Shown: positions 37,030 to 48,395, numbered from the stretch's first letter. The stretch is DNA of 64,000 nucleotides from Maratus speciosus (GCA_963932465.1 OZ010786.1:447628619-447692618); one strand, 5' to 3'. Translations and numbers: made by a program. The notes: generated from the sequence alone by a model not told the origin.

Positions 37030-37816
37030 TTAACGCTATTTCTACCGTGTCAAATGACATCTATTATTATTTTGATTCGTGTTTATTTGAAACTTAATCT
37101 TTTAATTAAAATACCGTTGGACCTCATTTTTCCGACATCCGCTTTTCACGTCACTCCGCTTATCACGTCAGTTTTTCAAAGCCCCTATTTTCTGTATTTG
37201 ATTTCAATGCAAATAAACTCCGGATATCCCGATGGTTTAGAAAATTTTTTCATTTTTCATAATACATCTGATAAGCACGGAAATTAAGTGGTAAGAAATG
37301 TCTTAGACAAACTTTTCACAAAAGTGTCTAAAATACTCATTGAGATAAATGAGAAATTTCACTTTATTCCTTTATCTGAATAAATAAACCCACCGACACT
37401 ATGAATGACCCACTTAAACGTCAGATAGACGTATCAGTCTATACGCTGTCTTTTTATTCTGGTCAGGCGGCGCATTCTTGTGGCTACATGGCGTTTTAAA
37501 TCCGTCTAAAACAGAAGCATTACATTACATTGAAATTATCAGAAATTATCTAACATCAGTTATGAATTTAAAATAGTTCTAAATTAATTAAAATTACAGC
37601 TTTTTATAAACATATTTTTCCATCTCCGGCTACCGAGACACTCCGCTTATGACAACACTTTTTTTCTGGACATTAGCGTGTCGGGATAACGAGGTTCAAC
37701 TGTAATCACAAATTCTTTTAAATACACTGAATCGGCTTAATTTTAAAATACAAATAAAATAAGTATAAATCAAAATAATAAAAAATGTCATTTGAAACTG
37801 ATCGAAATAGTGTTAA
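37030..37816. mobile_element. TTAA MITE (family C copy 1), split by a pogo-like insert
   Basis: It starts TTAACGCTATTTCTACCGTG and ends GATCGAAATAGTGTTAA, with TGTCAAATGACATC and its mirror ATGTCATTTGAAACTG inside. Without the insert (37114-37702) it is about 196 bp. It is homologous to 38844-39056. The third tandem unit reads GAGATTAATATAAT at 40057-40070, with a single TTAA, which is the empty site. TTAA target and long inverted ends suggest piggyBac-type mobilisation. Confidence 0.85.
37114..37702. mobile_element. pogo/Tigger-like MITE nested in the TTAA element
   Basis: TA flanks on both sides. The left end CCGTTGGACCTCATTTTTCC and the reversed right end CAGTTGAACCTCGTTATCCC match at most positions, and both continue CGACA. 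CAGTTGAACCTCG is a familiar pogo/Tigger-type terminus. Subterminal CTCCGCTTATCACGTCA and CTCCGCTTATGACAACA repeat near both ends in the same orientation. The 589-bp interior has no transposase. The sister TTAA element at 38844-39056 lacks this insert. Confidence 0.85.
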
Positions 37817-38843
37817 TATGATATTATTGAAAATTACGGATTTATTTGTTTTAACATGTATTTCATGGACTAATCCTATAAATTACTTTATATGCGAGTA
37901 ACATTTTATTTACAGTCTATTAAATGTTTTAAAATGCATGTTGCTTAAATGAAAATATCTCTCAATAATTATATTTAATTAATAAATTTAATGAATAAAA
38001 TAAGTTTAAAGAATTTCCGTTGAAAGGGAATAATTAAACCATAAACTGTGAAAGTTAATAAACTAAAATAATGTTACAGTGGATTACTTATATCTTGATT
38101 TATCTTCAGTCTTGGAGCTTTTTAACATGACGTTGTAACTTAATACACAGTTCTTCATATAAACTCACTAAAGTTTTTATTAGTGTTTCATTTATTATCC
38201 TATTTTATCCCGGCCATTAATGTTAAAAACATGCAAATAGAAAATAATTTATAACACGTATAAACACGGTTTACGAAACTATTATAAGAAACAGAATTCG
38301 AGCCTAAAATTGGGTAATCACTGTCTAGTGATAGTTCCTTACTAATGCAAATTTAAATATCAAATGACCACCAAATAAATGAGAAACATTAGCGAATATT
38401 AGCTAATATTAGCTTAATTAGCTTAACATATTAGCTTAACAAGATCAGAAAGTACTGTAAAAAAAACAATAGCAGTTTTCTTTTATTTTTATGGGTATTA
38501 TTTTAACTAACATGTCTTATTCTTTGAAAAATAAAATATGTTAGGTGATTAGGAAGTAATTGTCTTTTAGATGATTTAAAATTTTTATACCTCGGATGTA
38601 TCGAAATGAGATTTTGTAGAATGAAATCAGGCTGGGAAATTAAAGTACTACGTCATTTTTATGATAATTCTTAGTGTGAAAGATAACCTAAATTTTATAC
38701 ATGTAATTTATATTTGATCTCATCAATTGCTTTATAATCTGTTAAAAATAGCTACCTAAATGTAAAACAATGGAATTAGTACTTATAATTACTTCATATT
38801 TTCTCGGGTTTTAACAGCACCTTTAAACGCTTCACTACTGAGA

Positions 38844-39056
38844 TTAATTCTATTCTTACCGGTGTCAAATGACATCTTTTATTATTTTGATTTATGGTTA
38901 TTTGAAAAGTATTTTTTTTTGTTGAAATAGTGTCAAATCCTTCTAAATACACTGGATCTTTGTCTTATGATTGTCTTAAGTTAAAAATTACAAATAAAAT
39001 AAGCATAAATCAAAATCATAAAAAGTGTCATTTGAAACCGGTCGAAATAGTGTTAA
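38844..39056. mobile_element. TTAA MITE (family C copy 2), uninterrupted
   Basis: It starts TTAATTCTATTCTTACCGGT and ends ACCGGTCGAAATAGTGTTAA. TGTCAAATGACATC and GTGTCATTTGAAACCGG lie just inside the ends. At 213 bp it shows the state of the family before the pogo-like insertion in copy 1. Confidence 0.85.
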
Positions 39057-39920
39057 TATAATACTATTGAAAATTACGGAATTATTTATTTTAACGTGTA
39101 GTTATATACTAATAGTATAAACTACTCTATATGTGATTAACATTTTATTTACTGTCTATTAATTGTTTTAAAATGTATGTTACTTAAATTAAAATATCTC
39201 TTAATAATTACATTCAAATAATCGATGTAATGAATAAAATAATTTTACAGAATTTCGGTTGAAAAGGAATAATTAAACCATAAATTGTGAAAAACTGTAC
39301 ACTACAATGATGTTACAGTGGATTAGTTTTCTCTTGATTTATCTTCATTCTTGGAACCTTTAAACATGACGTTGTTAGTTAATACATAGTTCTTCATATA
39401 AACCAAGTAAAGTTTTTTTTTAGTGCTTCATTTATTATCGTATATTATCTCGGCCATTAATGTTAAAAACATGCAAATAGAAAATAATTTATAACACGTA
39501 TAAACACGGTTTACGAAACTATTATAAGAAAAAGAAATAGAGCCTAAAACTGGGTAATCACTGTCCAGTGATAATTCCATACTAATGCATTTTTAAGTAT
39601 CAAATGACCACGAAATAAATGAGAGGCATTAGGAAATACAAAATACCTTAACAAGATTAGAAAATACTGTATCAAAAGGAAATAGCAGTTTTCTCTTATT
39701 TTTATGGGTATTATTTTAACTAACATGTCTTATTCTTCGAAAAATAAGATATGTTAGATGATAAGGAAGAAATTGTTTCTTAGATGATTTAAAAATTTTA
39801 TACCTCGGATACATCAAAATGAGATTTTATAAAATGAAATCTGTCTGGGAAAATTTAAGTACTACATCATTTTGATGATCATTCTTAGTGTGAAAGATAA
39901 TCTAAATTTTATACATGTAA

Positions 39921-40298
39921 TTTATATTTGATCACATCAATTGCTTTGTAATCTGTTAAAAATAGGTACCTAAAAATAAAACAAATGAATTAGTACATGT
40001 ACTAGTTTCTTAATATTTTCTAGGCTTTTTACATTTCCTTTAACATCCTCACTACTGAGATTAATATAATATTATTGAAAATTTCTGAATTATTTCTTTT
40101 AAAATTTCATTTATATTTGATCACATCAATTGCTTTGTAATCTGTTAAAAATAGGTACCTAAAAATAAAACAAATGAATTAGTACATGTACTAGTTTCTT
40201 AATATTTTCTAGGCTTTTTACATCTCCTTTAACATCCTCACTACTGAGATTAATATAATATTATTGAAAATTTCTGAATTATTTCTTTTAAAATTTCA
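39921..40298 (+). repeat. 189-bp near-identical tandem duplication
   Basis: 39921-40109 is repeated at 40110-40298 with a single difference that I could see (ACATTTCC against ACATCTCC). This is far more similar than any other repeat pair in the window, so it is very recent by comparison, or a sequencing or assembly effect. Confidence 0.92.
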
Positions 40299-40480
40299 TT
40301 TCAGGGCAAGAGTTTTAATTTATTTCCATTCTTTCGAATGTTAGACATCGAAGTATATCTTTCTGCGATCGGAATTGCAATGAGGATAGAACACGGGGGG
40401 GGGGGGGGAAGTTCACATATATGTAGTGTTTCCAGTTGTCCCACATAAATCGGAACTCCAAATACTCTGGACTCCACTAT

Positions 40481-40700
40481 TTAAAACTAGAACTGCACTA
40501 GAACGCCCGGAAATTTTACTCAAGTTTCATAAAAAATATTTTAAACCAGAATTTTTATTTAAGATTATTTGACTGATTTATTTAACGTAAATCTGTTTTT
40601 TTTTAAATGTAACTTACTTTGTGAAAGAATTTCTGGTTCAAATTGACATTTAATCATATGGATGGAGTTGAATCGACTCCTTCCGGCGTTCTAGTGTTAA
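40481..40700. mobile_element. piggyBac-like MITE, CTAGAACGCC ends
   Basis: It is bounded by TTAAAACTAGAACTGCACTA and GGCGTTCTAGTGTTAA. The left end carries a doubled CTAGAAC motif, and CTAGAACGCCCGGAA inverts against TTCCGGCGTTCTAG. GGAGTTGAATCGACTCC forms a palindrome near the right end. Length is 220 bp, with no coding capacity. Confidence 0.75.
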
Positions 40701-41077
40701 AGTAATTTTCTTCGTCTTATCTAATGGTAGAATTATCAAGCGATTAAATATGGCGAAATAAACTGTAAGAAATTAGTGGTGACCAGAGCATTTGAAGCCC
40801 TGATATACGCGAGACACCTGGCAACACTAAGATATATGTAACGACGCAATGAAGAAGATATTATGTGATTAAATATAATATAGTGTTGTAATGATATAAT
40901 TTTCTTCAAAGCGGTGGCTTTGCAGTGCATTACTACTCAAAAGTTCATTAATTACAGTTTCGTCAGCAATTGAAAACGTTTGTATCGTCGGATAAATTAG
41001 CCGAAAAACCTTCCTTTTTAAAATTAATAAATTATAAATTTATTCACCGAGGCATGGATAATAAAATGAACACCACC
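40701..41077. other. No feature seen
   Basis: AT-rich sequence between two mobile elements. The 64-codon minus-strand frame at 40736-40930 has no recognisable similarity. Confidence 0.5.
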
Positions 41078-41079
41078 TA

Positions 41080-41807
41080 CAGGGTGATTCAAAGAAGATG
41101 GGAAAAATTTTAAGAGGTGATAGTACACACTCAAACAAACATTTTATATCAAAGAATGCATGGTCGAAAACTAAACGTAAAAAAGTTAGAGGGCGCCAAA
41201 AGTTATGTTCTTATACGAGGCGAAAACACGCAATGAACGATTAAGTTAAGTTACGAAAACAAATTTAATGACATTTGATTACAATAAGTGCTCAAAACAT
41301 TGACCGGCAGCTGTTATGCACGCAGTACAACGGCGAAGAACAGATTGGCGAATTTTCTGAAACACACCAGGCACCACCGCGCTCGCCAGATCTTTCATGT
41401 CTCGATTTTTTTTTTTTTGTGGGGACAGCTAAAGGCTCTTGTGTATGAGACTCCCATTGAATCCGAAGAAGAACTTGTCGCCAAGCTTTCGGCTGCTGTA
41501 GGGGAAGTTCGCGATATGCCTGGTGTGTTTCAGAAAATTCGCCAATCTGTTCTTCGCCGTTGTACTGCGTGCATAACAGCTGCCGGTCAATGTTTTGAGC
41601 ACTTATTGTAATCAAATGTCATTAAATTTGTTTTCGTAACTTAACTTAATCGTTCATTGTGTTATTGCCTCGTATTAGAACATAACTTTTGGCGCCCTCT
41701 AACTTTTTTACGTTTAGTTTTCGACCATGCATTCTTTGATACAAAATGTTTGTTTGGGTGTGTACTATCACCTCTTAAATATTTCCCATCCTTTTTTAAT
41801 CACCCTG
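41080..41807. mobile_element. Fold-back mariner-type element
   Basis: TA flanks enclose CAGGGTGATTCAAAG at the left and AATCACCCTG at the right. The two arms, about 41080-41369 and 41518-41807, are inverted copies of each other over nearly their whole length (for example GGTCGAAAACTAAACGTAAA and TTTACGTTTAGTTTTCGACC; GACCGGCAGCTGTTATGCAC and its mirror). Both arms are the 3' terminal region of a mariner-type transposon. The centre (about 41370-41517) holds the only single-copy part. Such a structure can arise by aberrant transposition or repair. Confidence 0.88.
41371..41611 (+). pseudogene. Mariner-type transposase C-terminus in the fold-back element
   Basis: One frame reads APPRSPDLSCLD (41371-41406), ending in the Asp expected as the third catalytic residue before FFLWG. 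A T tract (41406-41418) then shifts the frame by one base. The next frame reads FFFLWGQLKALVYETPI, then ESEEELVAKLSAAVGEVRD, then GVFQKIRQSVLRR and QCFEHLL with a stop at 41609-41611. This matches the usual C-terminus of an arthropod Tc1/mariner group (SPDLxxxDFFLWGxLKxxVYETP...HFEHLL). Everything upstream, including the DNA-binding region and the first two catalytic residues, is absent. The 107-codon frame on the opposite strand comes from the inverted arms. Confidence 0.85.
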
Positions 41808-42039
41808 TATAGCGCGATAAAGGAAGTACACAAGGCAAAAAAACTTCAAAAAGTTGGAGATGCATCTTTCTTTGAGGGGAAGTAAACGAAATATAATGGA
41901 ATGATTTTTGGCTTTCTGGGTTCATGTTTCATCGAGCTAAAGCAAGTTTCTAGCCACGAATAGGCACGGTCAGTTTTTTTTTGGCGAAGATTTGACAACA
42001 GTAACAAATTAAAGTAAATACAAAATGCAACGACAAAAT
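41808..42039. other. Spacer, no gene seen
   Basis: Short interval between the fold-back element and the minisatellite. No inverted end is visible that would pair with the hAT-like terminus at 43371-43439. Confidence 0.45.
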
Positions 42040-43370
42040 TCCCGATTTTTCTGTGCCTGATTAACGAAATTTGAGATTTTTCCTCGCCGAATTGACAAAA
42101 TTCGCGATTTTGCCGCACTCAATCAATGCAATTCGCAATTTTTCCGCACTCGATCAACAAAATTCACGATTTTCACGCATCCGATCAACAAAATCGCGAT
42201 TTTACCACTCCCGAACAAAGAAATTCGCGATTATTCACTGATTGTGACGAATTTGTAATTTTTCCTGCGGCAAATTGACGAAATTTGCGATATTTTTCTT
42301 GCGATAAACTGACGATACTTGAGATTTTTCCAGAGCCGATCAATGAAATTTGAGCTTTTCCCGCACATGATCGACAAAATTCGCGATTTTTCCCAACCCG
42401 ATGAACGAAATTCGTGATTCTTAACTGACTGTGACGATTTTATAATTTTTTTTCCCGCTGAAAATTGACGAAATTCGCGATTTTTTCTCAGGATGAACTG
42501 ACAGAATTCGCGTTTTTTCCGCAATCGATCAACGAAATTTGCAAATTTCAGCATCTCATTGAGAAAATTTGCGTTTTTCTGTGTCCGTTTAGTGAAATTT
42601 GAGATTTTTCCGCACCAAATCGACAAAATTTGCGATTTTCTCGCACTCGATCAATGAAATTCGTGATTTTTCCACACCCGATCTACAAAATTCGCTATTA
42701 TTGACTGACTCTGACAAAATTTGTAATCTTCCAGTGGCAAACTGACGAAATTCACGATTTTTCCGCAGCCGATCAACGAAATTTGAGCTTTTTCCGCACA
42801 TGATTGACAAAATTCGCGATTTTTCTGAACCCGAGGAACGAACTTCGTGATTCTTAACTGACTGACGAAATCTGTAATTTTTTCCGCTGAAAATTGAAGA
42901 AATTCGCGATTTTTTCTCGCGATAAACTGACAAAACTCCCCATTTTTTGCGCAGTTGACCAACGTAATGAGATTTTCCCGCGCATCATCGACAAAATTCG
43001 CGATTTTTCCGAACCCGATCAATGAAAATCGTATTTCTTAACTGACTGACCAAATTTGTAATTCTTTCGCGATGAAAATTGACGAAATTCGTGATTTTTT
43101 TGCGATAACTGACGAAACTCGCGATTTTTCCGCAGTCAATTAACGAAATTTTTATTTTGCAGCACCTCATTGACAACATTTGCTATTTTTGTGTTCCCGA
43201 TAAACGAAATTTAAGATTTTTCCGCACATGGTAGACAATATTCGCGATTTTTCCGAATCTGATCAACGAAATTTTTAATTTTTTTCCAACGACAAATTGA
43301 CAAAATTCCCGATTTTTCACAAGCGACATATGGTCAAAAATTGCGATTTTTCCAGGTTATAAATTAACAG
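42040..43370 (+). repeat. ~40-bp minisatellite, AAATTCGCGATTTTTCC type
   Basis: About 30 diverged units with the core GACGAAATTCGCGATTTTTCC and linkers such as GCACCCGATCAA, spaced about 35-45 bp. Higher-order repetition is visible: a ~330-400-bp block containing TTCGTGATTCTTAACTGACTG recurs near 42410, 42840 and 43030. It is the reverse-complement type of the array at 19080-19815. Minus-strand frames with repeating SNFVDRL and REFRQF peptides are by-products of the repeat. Confidence 0.88.
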
Positions 43371-43439
43371 ACTTCGCGCGCCACAAGGTAATCCATCGCG
43401 GGCCACTTTTGGCCCGTGGGCCACAGGTTGTGCATCCCT
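43371..43439 (-). mobile_element. hAT-like terminus beside the minisatellite
   Basis: Read on the minus strand from 43440 the sequence is CTAGGGATGCACAACCTGTG followed by GCCCACGGGCCAAAAGTGGC. This resembles hAT-type ends built on AGGGATGCAC or GTGGCCCGCGGGCC motifs. No partner end was found to the left of the array, so it may be one end of an element that carries the array, or a solitary fragment. Confidence 0.4.
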
Positions 43440-43622
43440 AGTGTATGTCATGTCATTGAATGAAAATTTGGCAAAATATTTTGCTACACATATGTATTAT
43501 TACTTTTCTACTATGGAATTAATTTTACGTTTTTGCAATAAAACGACTTCCCTACTATTTCTGTACAATTTTTCTATGTACACCCCACCATAAGCAGAAT
43601 TTAAGTTCAGCATTAATTAGTA

Positions 43623-43925
43623 CACTGTAAAAAGATAATGCCAATTTTCCAGTACGAATCGGAAAAATTGTTGCCCTTATCGTACTGGAATAATTTCCAA
43701 CCCAACTCCGAATAAAATGCGTGAAATCGGGATAAAATCCGTAACATACCGTTTTACTGACTATTTCCTTAATTTTATGGATGTTATTCCGTGCTGGGTC
43801 GAAAATTATTCCGGTACGATAAGGGCAACTATTTTTCCGATTCCTACCGGAAAACTGGCAGTATTTTTATTTTTTTTTTTATTTTTTTTTTTTTATTTTT
43901 TATTTTTTTTTTTTTTTTAACAGTG
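43623..43925. mobile_element. CACTGTA MITE, family D copy 1
   Basis: TA flanks, CACTGTAAAAAG at the left and AACAGTG at the right. The arms carry GTTGCCCTTATCGTACTGGA and CCGGTACGATAAGGGCAACT in inverted orientation. The right end has an expanded T-rich tract of about 60 bases (43862-43919). Two more copies are at 51922-52178 and 52404-52640. The 67-codon frame over it is not a gene. Confidence 0.88.
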
Positions 43926-43927
43926 TA

Positions 43928-45248
43928 GACGTTATTTCTAATCTGTAGGTACCGGTCACATATTTATGAGATGATTTACTGCAAAGTAAAGAGGAGTGGG
44001 GATTTATTATTATTTTTATTTATTTATTTAATTATTTTGAGGATAGTATTTTAAAAACAAATAGATTAAGTGCTAAATTTTAAATAGATTTTCTTTAACC
44101 CATACTATACGAGTGGCAGGTTTTTTTTGCAATGCAATGTTGAAAGTTGGGTCTTGTTTTGATTGCATGAGTTTACTTATTTATTTATTTATTTATTTTA
44201 AATATCAATATTCACCTTATTTAATGACATAATAAATAACACGAATATTACTTTTTCCAAAAACTGGCTGCAATGAAGAAATTCGATTTTTTTTATAACA
44301 GGGTATTGAATATTATAAAAATTTCTGTAATAAACTATATAAGTGCCGATTCAAATAAATGTCAATAAATACAAAGAAAATATAAGGAATAAAAAAGATT
44401 TTATAAGTGTAGTTCGGAAAATAAATTTGAAAAATAAACAGCGAAAAAAATAATCTCTATCAGTTTTCAGTGTATAATTAAACTTTGCTGATAAAAGCTT
44501 TCTTCTAAATTATAACATTTTTCTAAATTTTGTACCGATTTTTTTTTTTTTTATACCGATATTTTTTTTTGTAAGAGAGTCACTTATTACTATAAATTCT
44601 ATTTACGATCCTATTATAAAAAAAATAAGGAACATTTAGAAAGTAAATGTTCTATTTCAATTGGTAATTTCACCCTAATGCATATTTAAGTATCTAATCA
44701 ACAATAAGGAAATGAGAATATTTATCAGATGTTCTGTTTTCTTCTCTTGTTAAGGTACTTTTTAATGCAAAACATCAATTTCGTTGTCTTCAAAAAGTAA
44801 GATACGATAGGTCTTTTAGGTGATTTATATATTTAGTAAATTGGAAATAATGGAATTATTTTTTCAGGGTGAAATCGAGTTTAAATAATTAAGTTACTAA
44901 GTCGGTCTGAAGATTACAATGTATTTTTAATACAATCTAATGATATGAATAATTTATATCTAATCGCACATTTGCACCTTTTTCTTAAAGTTTTTTGAAC
45001 ATTCACTGAACAGACAAAACAGAAAATTTTACTGAAATATGTTTAAAACATTTTATGAATGAAATATTTTCCAGAAATTCCATTTAAAGTTTCATTTGTA
45101 TTTTCAGATGCATACAAAATTTATCTAGAAATGTCAATTAAGGTTTATTAATGTTTTTTCTGTAAAAAACGTAATAAAAGGATGCATATGAATATAAACA
45201 TTTCTCCTGGCCTTCTTATGTCCACTTCCAGTATTTGACTCATTTATT
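43928..45248. other. AT-rich; one large-family repeat unit
   Basis: 44570-45000 is a unit of the large repeat family, paired with 46320-46700 downstream (shared TTACGATCCT, AATGTTCTATTTCAA, GTAAGATACGATAG). It includes the empty target TTATTACTATAAAT used to check the insertion at 45939. The rest is AT-rich. A solitary TTAACCCATACTATACGAG at 44096 looks like a piggyBac-type end but has no partner. Confidence 0.5.
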
Positions 45249-45694
45249 ACCCGACTGAAAAGAAGGGTTATGTGTTTCACGCGTATATGGTTATGTGGAT
45301 TTCTTTATACCCTCGAAACATACCAACGGCTGGATGGACAATTCCTACTTAGGTCAATAAGAGAATTTTTTTCATCCCATTCTTCTTTCTTTCTGAGTGG
45401 CGCTTAAAATGCCTTGATCAAGAAAAGGGCTCTCTTGATTATTGAAAATTAATTAATTTAATTTATTTAATAAATTAATAATTAAAAAAAACTGGATTAA
45501 CATCAAGTGTCATCCACTAGAAATTAAAAAAAAAATATTTGAGCTTGATTGGATTAATAATAAGTATTTTATTAACAATTGAAAATTTGAACAAGATATA
45601 TATAGCGAGAGTGTGAGCTAATAGTAGGAATTGAAAAAAAAATAGTTTCACATTGATGAGAAATAATTAATTATTCACTTTTTACGCAGTCGTG
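45249..45694. mobile_element. MITE-like element with ACCCGACTG ends, copy 2
   Basis: It starts ACCCGACTGAAAAGAAGGG and ends TTTACGCAGTCGTG. Shared with 31851-32386: GTTTCACGCGTAT, TTATACCCTCGAAACAT, GGCTGGATGGA near the left, and TAGTTTCACATTGATGAG near the right. The middle is shorter than, and different from, copy 1. Confidence 0.6.
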
Positions 45695-45938
45695 TTTTTT
45701 GATTTTTTAAATTTAATTGTTTATTCCTTTTTATTAAACAGCCATAACACCTCTTTTAATAATCATAAAAATAATGTTAAAACCGATTTGGAATCGTAAA
45801 CGATTGCTCTTCCAAATAAAATAATAAATAAATCTACAAGATTTTCACAAAAATGTTCATTTTAATGTAGCCAGATACCTTAATCCCAAAATTTTTCTAA
45901 TTTTTGTCCATTCTTTTATGTAAGAGAGCCACTTATTA

Positions 45939-46324
45939 TACTGTAAAAAAATGTAATTCTACAGATGTAAAGTTACAGAAATCTGTATGCATACTGAAAT
46001 TTTATCTGTACACTGTACAAAAAAGAAGTGAATCTACAAAACTAGTTATTGTAAAGCTAGAGAAATCTGTAGCTTTACAAAGGAATCTGCTAAAATTACA
46101 GTAATTTTACTAAAATTTTCTCTTTAGCCCGGGTTGCAGTTACATAAAAAGTTCAAAAGGATCCCAGTTTCCTAAAAATTCTTAGTAACCTTACAGATTT
46201 ATTCATTTGCAGTGCAAACATGTATCTATTACATGCATTTTTGTTGCTGTCGTTACAAAAAAAAGTTTTAGGAATCCCATTTTCGTAAAAAATCTTAGTA
46301 ACGTTATATTTTTTTTTTACATTG
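45939..46324. mobile_element. CACTGTA-type MITE with visible empty site
   Basis: The ends are TACTGTAAAAAAATGTAA and TTTTTTTTTTACATTG (worn CACTGTA), with TA on both sides. The flank joined across it, CACTTATTA-CTATAAAT, matches the uninterrupted paralogue CACTTATTACTATAAAT at 44581-44597, giving a clean TA insertion. The 386-bp body has TCTGTA/TACAGA and CTTAGTAAC-type internal repeats. The 66-codon frame across the left half is fortuitous. Confidence 0.85.
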
Positions 46325-47269
46325 TACTATAAATCTTGTTTACGATCCTGTTATAAAAAAGGAACATTTAGAAAATAGATGTTCTATTTCAAGTGGTAAT
46401 TTTACCCTAATGTATATTTAAGTATCTAATCAACAATAAGGTAATGAGAAAATTTATCAGAAATTCTATTTTCTTCTCTTGTTAAGGTATTTTTTAATGC
46501 AAAACATCAATTTCGTTGTCTTCACAAAGTAAGATACGATAGATCTTTTAGGTGATTTAAAAATTTAGAAAATTGGAAATAATGGAATTATTCTTTTCAG
46601 GATGAAATTTAGCTTCAATAATTAAGGTACTAAGTCTTTCAGACAATCACATTTAATTTTTAATGCAATCTAATCATAAAAATAATTTATATCTAATCGC
46701 ACATTTGCGTCTTTTTTTTTCAGTGTTTAAAAATACGATAGCAAAATATCTCTTTCGGATTAATGAGTAAAATAAATTTTAATAATTACCGTTTAGAAAA
46801 AATAATTTATATTATAAATTGGGAATGAAAAAAACATTTCGCTAACAATTTGATCTGAATTCTTAAGCTTTCTCTTACGATTCCGTTGTAACTAATACCA
46901 ATTCGTTTATGAATTTATTGTAGCAAATTTTAGTTTCTCAGTGTTCAAGTATTTAATATTGTTTTCGTACAAATAATAATTTGATCAAAAAATTCCAAAC
47001 TCTTTCTATGCAATGCCCTCTATGCTATCCTCTAGTAACATGAAAACGCTCACAGGCTACTGTTAAATGAGTGGCTGTGTTCTTTTCAAATTTCTCTTTT
47101 GCATTTGGGCATTTGGGTAGTAGTGTTTTTTTTTTTCTGGGGAAACATTCAGTTTCGTAACCTGTTCCATGAATAAAAGTATATTTATGAAAAGAAATAA
47201 AAACTGTAACAAAAGAGGAAAAAGTAAGAAATAATACATCTGGACATCTTCTTCATACATCCTATGCAA

Positions 47270-47309
<40 letters not shown>

Positions 47310-47315
47310 AGAGAG
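46325..47315. other. Large-family repeat unit, then spacer and homopolymer
   Basis: 46325-46700 is a repeat unit. The remainder is AT-rich, ending in an A tract of about 37 bases (47270-47306) and an AG microsatellite abutting the next element. The 104-codon minus-strand frame at 47063-47377 runs through the homopolymer and is rejected as a gene. Confidence 0.5.
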
Positions 47316-48395
47316 CACTGCAAATAAGGGCGTCTTAAATTCAGACACATATGTGACTGAAAAAGTAATTCAAACATTTAAGTGTCTGAATATGGAATTT
47401 CAGACATCATAGGTGTCTGAAATTTAGACACTTAAGTGTCTTACTATATGATCATGGCATAAACACTGTAATCTGAAATGTCTGAAATTCAGACACATAA
47501 GTGTCTGAAACTGGAGTGTTCAATTTTCAGACATTTTAAAGTGTCTTATTTTTTAAGACACGTGTATGCGTCTGAATTTAAGACATTTCAAATGTCTGAA
47601 TCGCATCCATTTTTGACCAATCTGGAAGTTCGGTAATAGGCAGTCAATTTTTCACTTTTTTTGTAAGCTTTATACAATGTAAAAAAATATCCTTTAAAAT
47701 ATGGAAATTATACTGGCAATTTACGTATTTTAATGCAAATTTTCTTTCTTAAATTCCAGAAAATTTTCCATTTTTTGCATATTTCTGTATTTAAAATTTT
47801 CCATTTAAAAGGTAAAATATACTCTTTCAAGGACAAATCCATATATTTTGCAATCAGAATTTTCTAAACCCATGCATATTAGACATGATTTATTTATTTA
47901 TATTCAAACCAGTGCATTGCGCAACGGGGGGGGGGAGCTAAGAAGGCTGAATTCCCTCCCAGACTAGACTAGATATTGTTATTTTTTTTATTATGAAAGA
48001 ATATTATTATTATTTTTAATAGGTTTAAAAATCGGAATTTTTGAAAAGATATTAATTTTGTCAAACAATTTTTTTCTCTTTTATAAATTTTATAATGAAA
48101 TTCGAAATTATAGCATGTTTGAAATTTACTTAATTATAAATTTAAAACACAGTGTAACCTCTTGTTCACTTTAACCTTCATAATATTTTGCTAATTTAAC
48201 AATAAAACCTTAAATTGTTTGATTGCAAACACACTTTAAAATTATCCAAATACAGAAACACACCAAAAAAAATCGCAAAAACTAAGATATATTTTAGCAC
48301 AGTATTTCATTATTTAACATCTTAAAAGCATTCAGAATTACACCCACTAAAACTTTCAGGAGCTTCCTCTGGCTTCTCCGGCTGGTTACGACTTA

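Noticed and set aside
42231..43179. Several minus-strand frames of 64-131 codons with repeating SNFVDRL-like peptides
   Set aside because: They are produced by the ~40-bp minisatellite. Frames open and close with unit-length variation, and several phases are open at once.
44096..44130. TTAACCCATACTATACGAG as another piggyBac-type end
   Set aside because: No inverted partner with GGGTTAA was found within several kilobases.
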